Source: Novakomyces olei (Eukaryota > Ascomycota > Novakomycetes > Novakomycetales > Novakomycetaceae). From it: a stretch of 64,000 bases of DNA. Of the stretch, positions 37,747-48,640 are shown one piece after another. Below the pieces are notes generated by a model. The model did not search any database, was not told where the DNA came from, and saw only the letters and a list, made by a program, of their open reading frames with translations. Location of the stretch: contig JADEYG010000002.1 in assembly GCA_016906335.1 (NCBI GenBank), positions 1,623,659-1,687,658 on the forward strand, in the 5' to 3' direction. The position numbers and the translations under genes are program-made. The stretch's first letter is position 1. Each line of letters opens with the position of its first letter.

Positions 37747-39616
37747 TTAACCCGCTAGGTAGCCACGAATTCTAACGTACCATGGCTCAGTAACGCGTTT
37801 CTCTAGCCACTGAATCTGAGCCATAGTAAGGGGTCGACGGCCTGTATAAATGTCCATTTTGTCATAAGTACGAAAGTTTTGTCGATACACTAGCTTGTGA
37901 CAAGCATACACAAACAAGAAAATTGGAACACCGAGGTACTGGCGGAAAAAGGCGTTTGCGCTTGGGGAGCCAGTCAACGGCCACCCGCTTATAATTCCGG
38001 TTCCAATCAGCATGAGAAAACTGCCAATTCCCGTTACTATAGTACTAACGGGATAGAGACTGCGATAGGACCATTTTTCGGTCAGCACAGGATCCTTTTG
38101 TACCTTTAAAGCTTTCCGGAAACGATAGTGACTCAAGCCAAGCGATATCCAGCCTATGAAGAAAACTGTACTCGACATTGAAGAAAACCAAACAAAAACG
38201 GTGGCGCCTCCAGCAGAGCAGTTTATGTACGACCAAAGGATGCTTAACAGGGCTGAGATAATAAGAGAGTTACGCGGTCTCCCACGGCTATCGAGCTTTG
38301 CAAACCACTGCGGAAACATATGTGAGCGAGCCATGCCGGCCATGAGACGGCTGCAGATATACACACCCTCAGAACCAGTGGTCACTGTGCAAAGAAGAAT
38401 TGTTGCGTTGATTATATGGTCCCAAACCGGGATTCCAGCGTGTTTAAAAGCAATGACAAACGGAGATTGACTTGAAGAACTTCCACCAAGCAGATCGGGA
38501 GAATTTGCAGCTGTATATTTAGTAATTTTGCTAACAATTTATAGTTTAGAATTTTAGAATTCAACTTTTTAGTCAGTACTTACGAACAAGAACAGTAATC
38601 ATGATGACGCCGAGTATAAAAATAAAAATTAAACGCGCAAACATGCTTTTTGCTGCACGTGGAAGGCTTTTCCGGACAAAATTGGACTCTTCCGACATTA
38701 TAGCAAGAATCAACTGATCACCGGTAGACCAAACAGCTTGTGAAAATGTTTGGCAAAATCCACGAAACCCATTTATGAAAGCCGGATGGCCAATCCAATT
38801 TTCACCACCAACTGCGTGACCATGTGGACCTGCTCCCGCAGCAACCGCGATGCAAGCAATTAATAGCGCAAATACGAAGAGGACCTTCCATAGCGACGTG
38901 AAAAATTCGTATTCTCCAAACCATTCGTTGGGCAATAAATGGACAGAAAACATAAGTATCAAAAAAATAGTCACTGTCTGTCAACAAAGGCAAGGAACAT
39001 ATATTCTTCTTACTCCAGGCCGCAAGTGGCACACTAGAGGTCCAGTAGTCTATTGTGATGGCAAAGGCAGAACTTTCAGCCCCAACCACTGTGCTCCAAG
39101 CTAAGATTTCACAGAAGCCTGATATTAGCAAAGATGGTATACGACTTTATGGAAGAACAACAAGGACAGCAAAGTAGCATTAGCTTACCAATAGCAAAGC
39201 CCCAACTAGGATCAATAAAACGATGAGAATAGTCAATAAAGCCGCCAACCACAGGCAGTACGCATCCCATTTCGGCGATCAAATCTAAGGAGCATAGAAC
39301 CACGGCCATCACACACATGTAACCAATAATCATGTTTGCTGGTCCGCCCAAATGCAATGCTCGGCCCGTCGAAATAAAGTATCCACTTCCCAAATGGCCA
39401 CCCAGGGCTACCATTGAAGTATGGCGTGCCTTGAAGCCTTGACGGTAGGCATTTTTTGGGGCTTCCCAGTTCTCTAATGTAATTTCAACGACATGGTCTG
39501 AAGTTAATAGATGCTCCTTAAAATGTCTTTTTACCCTCAGTTTCAGAAGTTTTTCCAGGGCTTAAGGCTTTGCCTTCTCCCTTCTCTTGAACAATTTTCG
39601 AGTCTGAGCTGTCCAT
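37747..39616 (-). CDS. Amino acid permease (AAP/YAT family)
   Basis: Five exons: 39616-39535, 39497-39189, 39118-39014, 38973-38584 and 38510-37747, giving 549 residues, the standard length. A hydrophilic N-terminus with acidic and Lys residues precedes RHTSMVALGGHLGSGYFISTG, the family's first membrane segment. FCEILAWSTVVGAESSA and SEGVYICSRLMAGMA (the AAP signature region) follow, with 12 membrane segments expected. Known role: proton-coupled amino acid uptake at the plasma membrane, regulated by arrestin-Rsp5. It lies 470 bp downstream of regulator 3 on the same strand; TTATC motifs in the gap suggest nitrogen (GATA) control. Substrate range not determined. Confidence 0.9.
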
Positions 39617-40088
39617 GCTTATGTCCTGATAATGACTAATTTTTTGCATAATTTATATAAGAAGACATCCCACGTACGCGCCTTATCTTTATCACAGCCA
39701 GACATGAACCCATTACTTATAAGTGGTAAAATGCCGAAATTGCCAAGGAAGATTAACTATTGCTGAGCATGAAACCATCACTGGAAATTCGCCCCGAGGG
39801 AAAATTTACCGTTAGGCTTAGCCTTGTCTTTAGCAGGGCAAATTAAAATTACCAGAATTATGGTCTCAGCTTTTTAAGCACTTATCCGGAAAGGCGAGCA
39901 TGAACACTCGTGGTAGAGAGAGGTTTTTATTTTGCCATGCAGAAAGTACTTGTGAACAAAGCAAAACCCTGTAATAAGTCGAGCCCAATTAAAGGTGTAG
40001 GCTATTTCAGTCAAGCCTTTGCGCATTTTTACATTAGACGCGTTCTTATGCAAATTTCACGGAAGTCGTACTTTTACTAAAATTGCTA
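39617..40088. other. Promoter of the amino acid permease, 0.47 kb
   Basis: Contains TTATCTTTATCA (two GATA-type sites, around 39683-39694) about 70 nt upstream of the permease ATG, plus the 3' end of regulator 3. No gene. Confidence 0.5.
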
Positions 40089-42026
40089 TCAAATTTCAAA
40101 TAGCTGACTAAACTGGGCTGCATTAGCCAAAAAAAGATCCATCGTTGATTCGTCAAATTCGGGAGATTCTTCAGCAGAAAAGCTCTGGGAGGTTTTGTGG
40201 TCATTCATTGTTCTTCTTTTGATCTTGTTTAAAGACATTTGACTTAACTCTTCGAATGTCTTCAGTACCCTATTAGCCCTTGGCCATCGCTCCGACATGG
40301 CTATTAGAACATGCTTGCATGCTCCGATGTTCTCAAAAACGTCAAAGAGAGTATATGTCTCGGGTTCTATGCAAACACAGTAGCATACTGTAACGCCGGC
40401 AACAAAAACAGCATGCAAAGACTGGCAGTTTACGTGGAGTATGCCGCTCATATGCAAAGCCTTGTACATTTTACAGGATTCTGCAGCAGACAATGCACAA
40501 TGTGCAAAAGCCTTCTTCTCACTAGTATTGCTGACAAGCGCCGGCCTGTACAAAAGAATGACTGTATTATGATATTCCAGATCAAACCAGTATTTGAAGG
40601 CGTATACGCTAGTGATATCCTCAAAAGAAGGCAGTCCTGACTTCCAGGTATCAAGCTTCTCCATGAAAATAGACTGTAAGCTTTGGCATGTCTCAGTGTC
40701 GAGGCAATGACATACTCGGTACAACGCAGAGATAATCTCGCTTTGGATCTGGCGCAACCTGATAATATGAAGAAACGACGTTGTGAATTTTACAAGAGGG
40801 TCTGTTAGCTTTCGTTCTGAGTACAAATGTAGGCAGCTCATGACCACGTTATCAGGCAGAGCGTACACGTCCAAATCAAGAGGCAACTTGGCGTCGATAT
40901 CATTTTCTGATATGCAAAAAGGTCGTCCCGTGCTTATTGCTACTGATCTGTCGAGACAGTACGCAGACCAGAAAATGCACCGTCGGTGCTGCGCGTGTCG
41001 AATCGGCATATCATCTGACTCTGAAACATGCCGATGCAGAGCTGTCTCTATACAGAGCCGCATAGCTATGCCAGAAAGTTCCCACGCAGAAGTTCCCACC
41101 TGTGTACTAAGGCAGTACGTGGCTAACAAAAGCACAGCTTGCACGCGCACAAGATTACCTTGGAGCAATGTCTCATTTAAATTTTGTAGTGCCACCGACA
41201 GATAGTAGTCTGCCTCAGCGTTACTAGTTTTCGCAGCGTCATGCTCCTCCTGACGCCCAATAGCACAAATCATAAATGTGAAGAATAGTGCTACTGCACT
41301 GCTGGCGCAGTCGCCAATAGCAACTTGCACGATGTACCGGTCCACCTCAACGAGGTGCAGGAACGGGAACCGTCTGTGGAAAGTCTTCAGGTAGACGTCA
41401 AAGTAGTGCCGTATCAGCTCAAGGCTGGGCACTTTTGTATCCCACCAAGAAGCAGAAAGCTCTTGCTCAGAGCCTGAGCCGATACAAAAAGTCGCGTCTT
41501 CTGCCTCACCGGGCGTTGCAATATACTTTCGCAGGCTTTGGGCCAGTATAATACCGGACGACGACCCAACGTAGTATCGCTCCTTACTTGAATCTAAGCA
41601 GAGCCAAGCAATGTCGGAAGTGACGGAATTGATACCGGAATCCAGCACTTGAGACGCTTGCTTCCGCTGCTGTGCCGCAGCTGCATTAGCCGCTACAAGG
41701 CCAGAGCCAGACGATTCCTCGAAAACGCCATCGTCATCGTCAAGATGGTCCCCGGCAGCCTCGGGGTAGACTGAGCGTACAAGGCTTTCTAGATAAGCCA
41801 CCCGGCTTTCCAAGTGCTCCGTATACTGCCGTGGCACATCACGGCCAAGAAGCTTGTCCTGATAAAAACAGGGCACCCCTGAGTGTAAACATCTTTTGCA
41901 CGTTGGCAAGGTTCCATCACACCGACGCTTAGTCTTTCTGCATCTGGAACAGGCAATATGGCCGGCCTGCCGTCCAATTCTAGCGCCGCTTTCTTTGCCC
42001 TCCGCAAAGCGCTTATCGCTGGACAT
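40089..42026 (-). CDS. Zn2Cys6 transcription factor 3
   Basis: Intronless, 645 residues. The zinc cluster is C26, C29, C36, C43, C46, C53 (CSRCRKTKRRCDG). A linker and short coiled-coil (HLESRVAYLESLV, about 70-83) for dimerisation follow, then an acidic DDDDG patch and the fungal-specific transcription-factor domain with RRCIFWSAYCLDRSVAISTGRPF about 355-380. The uninterrupted gene contrasts with regulators 1 and 2, whose zinc clusters are split by introns. The next gene on the same strand is the amino acid permease, a plausible target. Confidence 0.9.
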   Translation of the reverse strand: MSSDKRFAEGKESGARIGRQAGHIACSRCRKTKRRCDGTLPTCKRCLHSGVPCFYQDKLLGRDVPRQYTEHLESRVAYLESLVRSVYPEAAGDHLDDDDGVFEESSGSGLVAANAAAAQQRKQASQVLDSGINSVTSDIAWLCLDSSKERYYVGSSSGIILAQSLRKYIATPGEAEDATFCIGSGSEQELSASWWDTKVPSLELIRHYFDVYLKTFHRRFPFLHLVEVDRYIVQVAIGDCASSAVALFFTFMICAIGRQEEHDAAKTSNAEADYYLSVALQNLNETLLQGNLVRVQAVLLLATYCLSTQVGTSAWELSGIAMRLCIETALHRHVSESDDMPIRHAQHRRCIFWSAYCLDRSVAISTGRPFCISENDIDAKLPLDLDVYALPDNVVMSCLHLYSERKLTDPLVKFTTSFLHIIRLRQIQSEIISALYRVCHCLDTETCQSLQSIFMEKLDTWKSGLPSFEDITSVYAFKYWFDLEYHNTVILLYRPALVSNTSEKKAFAHCALSAAESCKMYKALHMSGILHVNCQSLHAVFVAGVTVCYCVCIEPETYTLFDVFENIGACKHVLIAMSERWPRANRVLKTFEELSQMSLNKIKRRTMNDHKTSQSFSAEESPEFDESTMDLFLANAAQFSQLFEI

Positions 42027-42962
42027 TTAGAGATGACTTTTGATACAGGCGCTCGACAGAAAAAGATAGCCGTTCATAGTAATATTTATGTTACTATTTT
42101 TTGGAAAAATAGTAAAATTCCAAAACAGGATATGTACGAAACTCGCGTGAAAGATGCGGGCGAAACGAAATTATACAGTACTTTTGACAAACAATTTTGC
42201 GCTTGAGAGTTTTCCGGTCTAAAGCGAGTCAATTGCCTTTGTGCACAAGCTGTTTGAATATTTTTTTATTTTCAAGGATTATTTCTCTAAACAACCTACA
42301 CTCGAGACGTGCAAGACAAACGTTTCTTTAATGTCCAAAGTGCTATTATTATAAGCCTGCATTTGGGATTTAATCTTCTTTGCGCCAAAACAGCAATCAA
42401 AGGTAGAAGAGGCTTACGTGCCATACTCATTGCGTCTGCAACTAGAAATAGCAAAGTAGAGCGAAAAACATGATATACAATGGCATATATATGAAATATA
42501 GACAGGAAATAAAACATGGCTAAACAGATGAACACTAATTCATATTTACCTGCTGCTTATTTGCGAGCTCCAGCTCTCGACAACTAGGCTTGTTTCTCTT
42601 ACTGTCTGGTAAACTAAAAATCTATTTATGCTAGCGCTTTAATACGTGCCGCAAGCGGCGTACCTCATGGTAAAACTCAAATCTGGTCTACTCAACGGCA
42701 GATCGAGAAATCTAAAGAAAAATTGCAACGACACATGATCAGTTTTGTTGACCATTTTGACATAATCTTCTTCTTTTATGCCAAGTAACACATACGCAAA
42801 CTCATGAACTATAGCTTTTGTCAAACAATAAGCATTTGTGAATTAGGTAAATCCTGAAGATAGCAAACTGCGGCAAGAAGTCGAGCCATGCTCAAATGAA
42901 AAGATAATCGACAAGCAAAGGACAACGCTATTCAGCATTGAAGCAGGCTTCAACTTAATATT
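42027..42962. other. Intergenic, 0.94 kb
   Basis: Upstream of regulator 3 and downstream of the aldolase. AT-rich with short ORFs only. Nothing recognised. Confidence 0.45.
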
Positions 42963-43814
42963 TTAAAGCAAAATTTCCCCCTTTGTGTCGTATACCATCT
43001 GTTCAAAATGCGGCTGAAACTGTGTATGCAGGCAAACAGAGCCTCCGTGGCGCGCCGTGAAACCAGCAAATTCATCGTCAATAATTGATTTCTTCAAACC
43101 ATTTGCAGCAGCGGCTTCAACTTTGAGCTGCGTTTCGCAGCATCTTTCAATGCAATTATATAAAAATGCAGCCTCTTCGACCGTATGACCTACCGTTAAG
43201 AGACCGTGGTTCTGAAGAAACAATACGCTTTTGTCTGCTAAAGCTTTTGCGATTGAATCACTTTCCTCCGCACTAAGAACAACACCTGTAAACTTGAAAA
43301 TTGCCTGCCGGTTGTAAGCGTAGCAAGCATCTTGGCTCAGCATTTCGAGCGGGAGCCCAAAAGTTGACCAAGCTCGACCATTTGGAGAATGGCAATGGCA
43401 TGCTGCGTTGACATCGGGACGAGCTCTGTGAACAGCCGCGTGAATAAGAAACCCAGACTTGTTGACTTTTGCCGTACAAGTCTTATCGACCAAATTACCT
43501 TCCTCATCAACTAAAACCATATCTGAGGCCCTTAAAACCCCAAATGGTCGCGCGTACGGATTTATCCAAAAATGGTGTGGGTTCACGGGGTCCCGCAACG
43601 AAATATGACCTGAACAGCCTTCACTAAACCCTAGCTTATCCCACAATCTGAAAGCAGCCGCCATTTTTTCCTTTTGGTCTTTGCGTGCTTCAAAGGGATT
43701 AGAAAAGATTTTTATTTGGTGAAGCTCTTCTGTCGGACTAGGGTTTTTGGTCGCCGCCTCAATAGTACGAGTCTTCAGAGCCGGCTTGGCTTCAATCGTA
43801 ACCGTATTGCTCAT
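42963..43814 (-). CDS. Class II aldolase/adducin-family protein
   Basis: Intronless, 283 residues from the ATG at 43814; an in-frame TTG further upstream is unlikely to be used. After an about 50-residue leader it has LWDKLGFSEGCSGHISLRDP, the His-x-His metal pair in CHCHSPNG, and a third His in LFLQNHGLLTVG. This is the zinc-binding aldolase II fold used by fuculose/ribulose-phosphate aldolases and decarboxylases. Many fungal members (S. pombe Mug14 type) have no known reaction. It is divergent from a small cupin gene across a 418-bp promoter with two inverted CGG sites. Confidence 0.88.
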   Translation of the reverse strand: MSNTVTIEAKPALKTRTIEAATKNPSPTEELHQIKIFSNPFEARKDQKEKMAAAFRLWDKLGFSEGCSGHISLRDPVNPHHFWINPYARPFGVLRASDMVLVDEEGNLVDKTCTAKVNKSGFLIHAAVHRARPDVNAACHCHSPNGRAWSTFGLPLEMLSQDACYAYNRQAIFKFTGVVLSAEESDSIAKALADKSVLFLQNHGLLTVGHTVEEAAFLYNCIERCCETQLKVEAAAANGLKKSIIDDEFAGFTARHGGSVCLHTQFQPHFEQMVYDTKGEILL

Positions 43815-44232
43815 TCTTTGTTTATTTCTTCTCTGCGACTCGATCACCAGCAAATCAACAAGGCTGCAAGATTTTGCAAAAACTAGATCTTGACCGTTAA
43901 CCAGACGACAATTGGACTATATTGATTCTCAGATCCAATGTCTTATCGCGCACATATATATATCTATATAAATACTTGAGCACGGATCGATAAATCATAT
44001 GTTTAATCGTTCATCTCACATCCATACATAATTTTTATGCGGGATAACCGCGCAGGAAATGATAGACAAATACGTCTGCGGGATATCACCGCAAACGCGC
44101 CACAAATAAATTGATAATAATATTAAAAGTAAAGATAAATTGTAGAAAGGAAGCATAATAAAACTAAAAAAAAAAATTAAAACTCAAATAACACTCGAGC
44201 AAAGGGTAGTTTGCACGCATTTTAGCTGAATC
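43815..44232. promoter_or_regulatory. Divergent aldolase/cupin promoter with two CGG-Nx-CCG palindromes
   Basis: GCGG-GATAA-CCGC at 44039-44051 and TGCGG-GATATCA-CCGCA at 44077-44093: inverted CGG triplets spaced by 5 and 7 bases, both with GATA in the spacer. A TATATAAATA run on both strands lies around 43955-43975. The pattern suits a Zn2Cys6 dimer acting on both genes. Confidence 0.55.
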
Positions 44233-44583
44233 ATGGAGCATCTGCATAATTGCCTTGCTCGTCCAATTAAAGGAACATCATATTTGGCTGCTGCTGACAT
44301 GAAATTTAAGCTAATTAAGCCCGGGTATTGGAGTGCAGGACTGATGGAGGATAGCCCGAACTTTAAATCTATGCTCATGAAAATTGAGCCTGGAGCTCAG
44401 GGCGAAAGGCACTGGCACGCTGGGTTATACGAACATATTTATGTTCTGGATGGTGAATTTTCAGACACAGAGAACAAATACAAAAAGGGAGACTATGTCG
44501 TTCGTGAACCAGGCTACCCACACCAAACTAAATCGGCGGAAGGCGCAACAATACTAGTTGTCCTCACTTCGGGACCGTTATAA
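44233..44583 (+). CDS. Small single-domain cupin
   Basis: Intronless, 116 residues. Cupin motif 1 gives metal ligands H60, H62 and E67 (ERHWHAGLYEHIYVLDGEF); motif 2 gives H97 (PGYPHQTKSAEGA). It resembles ChrR-like/cupin_7 proteins, which may be small isomerases, dioxygenases or lyases. No signal peptide. Its start is divergent from the class II aldolase, so the two may share a pathway; the reaction is unknown. Confidence 0.87.
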   Translation: MEHLHNCLARPIKGTSYLAAADMKFKLIKPGYWSAGLMEDSPNFKSMLMKIEPGAQGERHWHAGLYEHIYVLDGEFSDTENKYKKGDYVVREPGYPHQTKSAEGATILVVLTSGPL

Positions 44584-45504
44584 TTTCTCAACTCGGGAAA
44601 TATGAAGGCGCTCCTCGGTTTACCAATAACAATATCGCGTGGGATTCTGGAGTTTCATAATCTATACCTATTTCGCATAGCATAAACTATACTCGGATAG
44701 AAATAGAACAATTCGCTGCAGTATTAATCAATTCACATTCGCATTCCAAAAAGAAGTCCACGCCCAGGAGCCACTCAATTCGTCAGACTGAGAGTGTTAG
44801 ATAGCACCTGATTAATGACTCGTGCTGTACCATTGCTTATCGCATCCAAATCATGATCTCCAGTTGCTATATCAGGCTTTGACGCCTATTATGCCAGTTT
44901 GGGCGCCCGCTTTAGCCGCCTCCCACGCAAGATATCAGCTAAAAACAATATCACACTAAAAACCCTAGGGTGAAAAGTATGAAGATAACGCACAAGTGCA
45001 CCACAAATGCTTCATATTACTTCATAATTCTTGATACCAGCAGGCTCTCACAAGCTAAATGAGCGTGAAATCTAACGACTGGTTAATTCTTCGAATTGTA
45101 TCAATGCTAGAAATTCTGAACACTGTTTCAAATTCAACAATTACGCACGTACAAATGCAAATATGCTCTACGATGTTGGATTTGGCCTTATCCTTGATAG
45201 GGGAGTCGTTTTTGTTAAGAGGTTTGGTAGGCGATATCTGCCCCCAGTGCGTGCTTGATCTCGCTCGTTGGCAGCAAGACCACGACTACACAGTGTGGTT
45301 GTGAAATTCTGTTACCGCGTCGTATTCAATAAAGCAAAAAGTTGCACTATAAAGAAAAGCATACATACAAGTTTATAATTAATTGTCGCTAGTATGATAA
45401 AAACAATTCCTATTGCCGTCTAAATTTAAAACCAATCTAACGTTAACATAACGATACTTGGCCAATTTGAGACCATCTAAACTGCAATAAAGCTATATAG
45501 GGAA
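44584..45504. other. Convergent intergenic region, 0.92 kb
   Basis: Between the cupin and racemase 3' ends. An 81-codon ORF (45059-45304) has no recognisable motif. Nothing else is seen. Confidence 0.45.
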
Positions 45505-46269
45505 CTATGCCTGTGAAATCTGGCTTCGAGGCAACTTGCGTAATTCTGCGTTTACGTCCGGACCATAGCGGACACGGGTCAGACCACTGTAAAAAAATTC
45601 AGCCAGCGTGTTCGCGTCAAACACAGGCAAGCCAGTTGCGTCCTGAATAGCCAAAGCATACGGTGGCAATTGCGTGCATTCGAGAAGAATAGCACCAATG
45701 TTTCCATGCTCACGAATTAGAGTGTTGGCCAGGCCTACAAGCTCTTTAGCTCCCTCTTCATAGTCAATGGGGCCAGAGTCTTTAATTTGAGTTGAAATTG
45801 CACCTCCATAGGGGACTCCAATGACTGGCGTACTCGGATCTCCGTGGACGGCATCAAAGTGCACCTTTGAAAGAGATTCTGCACGATAAGTAATAATGCC
45901 CACTTGCTTACTGCGTGGGATAAAAGTCCTGATGAGCGGTAGTTGCTGTAAACTGCTTGTTATGACGGGAACAGATAGTGCGTCTGCCAAATATGGCTGA
46001 ATCTGTGCCAAAAATCCACATGATGTATAAATTCCGATGCATCCGTCCTTCTCCACCATTTCTTTTGCAAGAGCGACAAATTCGTTAACAAATTCTTGAT
46101 CAAACTTATTTGGGTTAACCACCGCTTTAACAGATGCATTCTTTAATGCTCTTGTGACAATAGGGAAGTCGAACGTAGCCTGAGTCCCAGTATCACCAGG
46201 GATTCTATGAATGTTGATGTTCAACGTGATTATGCCTAATGGGCCAGACGCAAAACCCGCGCGAGTCAT
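45505..46269 (-). CDS. Asp/Glu/hydantoin racemase family enzyme
   Basis: Intronless, 254 residues. The two catalytic-type cysteines of this family are present: C84 in YTSCGFLA and C197 in LLECTQLPPYA. Known members racemise aspartate, glutamate or 5-substituted hydantoins without cofactor; yeast Dcg1 belongs to this superfamily and is under nitrogen control. A hydantoin role would fit the fused oxoprolinase/hydantoinase-type protein 11 kb away, but that is speculation. A CGG-N7-CCG site lies 186 bp upstream, and TATA-like runs lie around 46391-46407. Confidence 0.87.
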   Translation of the reverse strand: MTRAGFASGPLGIITLNINIHRIPGDTGTQATFDFPIVTRALKNASVKAVVNPNKFDQEFVNEFVALAKEMVEKDGCIGIYTSCGFLAQIQPYLADALSVPVITSSLQQLPLIRTFIPRSKQVGIITYRAESLSKVHFDAVHGDPSTPVIGVPYGGAISTQIKDSGPIDYEEGAKELVGLANTLIREHGNIGAILLECTQLPPYALAIQDATGLPVFDANTLAEFFYSGLTRVRYGPDVNAELRKLPRSQISQA

Positions 46270-47019
46270 AAGGGATTGTTATATTTGACTTTTATGGCGT
46301 GCAAAAGCTGAATGCCGAAAAACCACTTGTCAGGGCAACCAAAGTTTCGATTTAAACGACACTGGCTCTATTGAGGCAGCAATTAAGCCCACATTTATAT
46401 GATATAAAACTATGCCAAGCAGGCGTTTTATCGCAATTCTTATCATCACGAATGCGGCGAATCACCGAATTCTCAGTGTGTGTGATAACAGTATAATGGG
46501 GTAGGAATTATTATTATGCTACATGAATATCGTAACAGAAACGGAAATAAATTTATGTACCATGAATATATTGAGGACTTATCGTATAACGGATAGTTCT
46601 GAGGAAAATGTCTTCTGAAAAAGCTCTGACGGAAATGCTTTTAATGAAAACATTTTGGTTTGTCGGATCTCGTAAAAAAATTACTCAATGCCGTGATTTT
46701 TTCGTCATCATTGTTGATCGGACTCTGTCCCGATGTTCATCTATATCTATTATCAGAAATCTGTCCCCAATGCTACTTGTAGTTTTATGGCTATGTCCTT
46801 GAGGTGCAGCACATGATCTCCAAACATTATATCCGCTGACGTTGTAATTATTCTGTCAGCGCACAGATGCCGCTAAGTCGTAAAAATCAGACAAAAGATG
46901 TATGATGGGATTCACAAAGTGGAAAGCTATATTGCGAATTCCACACTTTTTTAGCAAAAATGCTTGTTATTCTACGAACCACAAATACTTTAACGTTGCT
47001 AATTCGAACTGTATATCGG
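46270..47019. other. Intergenic, 0.75 kb
   Basis: Racemase promoter (with the CGG-N7-CCG site) and 3' side of the FAD oxidase. No gene seen. Confidence 0.5.
46455..46467. promoter_or_regulatory. CGG-N7-CCG site (CGGCGAATCACCG)
   Basis: Inverted CGG triplets with a 7-base spacer, 186 bp upstream of the racemase ATG; the same spacing as sites by the aldolase/cupin and FAD oxidase genes. Confidence 0.45.
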
Positions 47020-48450
47020 CTAAAGTCGAGATGGTATTTCATTTAACACTTTTTCTCTTGGCTGATTGTGCAAAATGCGACTGGTAGAAAGAGGCTCCCC
47101 AATTTTGTTTTTGACTTTTTCTGCCTGCGTGTAGGATCGCCACTTGTATTTTTTTGTGAAAATTGTCTCCTTTCCCTCCAGCACATCAACAACATGCCGA
47201 CCAACCAGTGGGAAAAAAGAAAAGCCCCGACCGGAGTCGCCGGTAGCCACAAGTAGACCATGAAAATTCGGAACCCAGTCGATAAGAAATTCATCGTCCA
47301 TAGAGTCTGCATACCAGCAAAGTCGTGTTTTGACAAGCTTCACATCCGGCGAACAAAGCTCCGGCAGATTATCACGTAAAAAATTGTGGATGTAAGAAAG
47401 GCTTTTATCAGGAATCTCTTTGATGGCGGGAACAGTAGATTGTGTACACGGCGTCGACACCAAGTTACCGTTACTTCCGTTTTGTGGGTTGAGCCATTTT
47501 ATCCCCTTGTACCCAATTTTGACACGGCCGTCTTTTGTACGAGGGAATCCATAAAGTGCACCAGTTTCGCCTTCCCGGTAGCGATAAGTAAAGGGCGGGA
47601 AGTTGTCTGAGCTGAACCGATTCCAAAGATCTCTTCGTGATTTGGGGAGCTGGAAAATGCAAACTGAGCCACCAGTTGCTTCCACACACTCATTCATGCT
47701 CACAACAGATGGCGTCCAGGCCCCCAGGCAACAAATAATGGTTGATGCCTGATGGCACTGGCCATCAGCTGTCCGGATGCCCACTATTTGACGACGGCCG
47801 CGACTATCGGAAGCGGCATCAAACAAAAACTCCGCGAATTCTCCCCTTTTAGAACCCATAATTGTACGTGCTCCGCCCTTGCGGACGAGATACAGGGCAA
47901 ATGTGCAAGAATCGCTTGCCATTGAGACGCCGCCCGACAAATCTAGCAATCCATTTTGTGGGAAATTGCGCTTTCGGCGAGTTAGTGGATCCGTTTTCAT
48001 TGGGTTAATGCCGTCTGCCAAAGCACGGCTAAGGTCATCCTTGCTGGAAAGATCGTATACGTTTGAGCGTTTGTGGGACAAAATATCCAAATCTTCGGGG
48101 GGCAGATCTTTGTCGCTGATAATGGCCGTTCCACACTCAACCAAAAGCTTTGTATCCTGCGTCAGAGGCGACGGTAGGTCATGATATTTAGGAATGTCGC
48201 TATTCCACTTTCTCCAAGCGTTCAAACACTGCATACCAAAGTCGCGATAGATTTCTTGTGTCTGACTTTCAGCACGGAAAAGCTTATTATAGTCGCTTGA
48301 GGCACTATCTGCACCCTTGTCAAAATCATAATGGTCGAATCGATCAAAGATCGTAACGTTCTTGTAGCCACGCTCGATCAAATGCAATGCTGTACTAAGC
48401 CCAAACACGCCGGCTCCAAGAATAATGATAGACGTATCTTTACCCTCCAT
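47020..48450 (-). CDS. FAD amine oxidase (fructosyl-amino-acid / pipecolate oxidase type)
   Basis: Intronless, 476 residues from the ATG at 48450; an in-frame GTG upstream is a less likely start. The N-terminal FAD motif GAGVFGLSTA (residues 13-22) begins a DAO-fold protein. RLCWYADSMDDEFLID carries the Cys that binds FAD covalently in amadoriases, sarcosine and pipecolate oxidases, and DSGRGFSFFPLVG is the late flavin-contacting segment. No C-terminal SKL/PTS1; it ends SRL, which can act as a peroxisomal signal. Known role: oxidation of secondary amines such as fructosyl-amino acids to release amine or imine and H2O2. Substrate not determined. A CGG-N7-CCG site lies about 180 bp upstream. 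Confidence 0.9.
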   Translation of the reverse strand: MEGKDTSIIILGAGVFGLSTALHLIERGYKNVTIFDRFDHYDFDKGADSASSDYNKLFRAESQTQEIYRDFGMQCLNAWRKWNSDIPKYHDLPSPLTQDTKLLVECGTAIISDKDLPPEDLDILSHKRSNVYDLSSKDDLSRALADGINPMKTDPLTRRKRNFPQNGLLDLSGGVSMASDSCTFALYLVRKGGARTIMGSKRGEFAEFLFDAASDSRGRRQIVGIRTADGQCHQASTIICCLGAWTPSVVSMNECVEATGGSVCIFQLPKSRRDLWNRFSSDNFPPFTYRYREGETGALYGFPRTKDGRVKIGYKGIKWLNPQNGSNGNLVSTPCTQSTVPAIKEIPDKSLSYIHNFLRDNLPELCSPDVKLVKTRLCWYADSMDDEFLIDWVPNFHGLLVATGDSGRGFSFFPLVGRHVVDVLEGKETIFTKKYKWRSYTQAEKVKNKIGEPLSTSRILHNQPREKVLNEIPSRL

Positions 48451-48627
48451 AAGGAAGAATTTATCCGAGCGCACGCCTTCTAAAGTCGATGTAAACTGTT
48501 TGTCTTGACAAGCATGAAGTCGTACATCTTTTTATAATGGTTAGAATATAATGCTAAAATACAAATGCTTACAAGTTTAGACTACATATCTTATCGGAGA
48601 TTTTGTGTGTTGCGTGGGCCATTTGCG

Positions 48628-48640
48628 CGGGATAATACCG
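48628..48640. promoter_or_regulatory. CGG-N7-CCG site (CGGGATAATACCG)
   Basis: Flanks extend the inverted repeat to GCGG…CCGC. It lies 178 bp upstream of the FAD oxidase ATG, with GATA in the spacer, nearly identical to the site in the aldolase/cupin promoter. Confidence 0.5.

Noticed and set aside
45059-45304. 81-codon ORF between cupin and racemase
   Set aside because: No recognisable motif, and it lies in a convergent 3' region.
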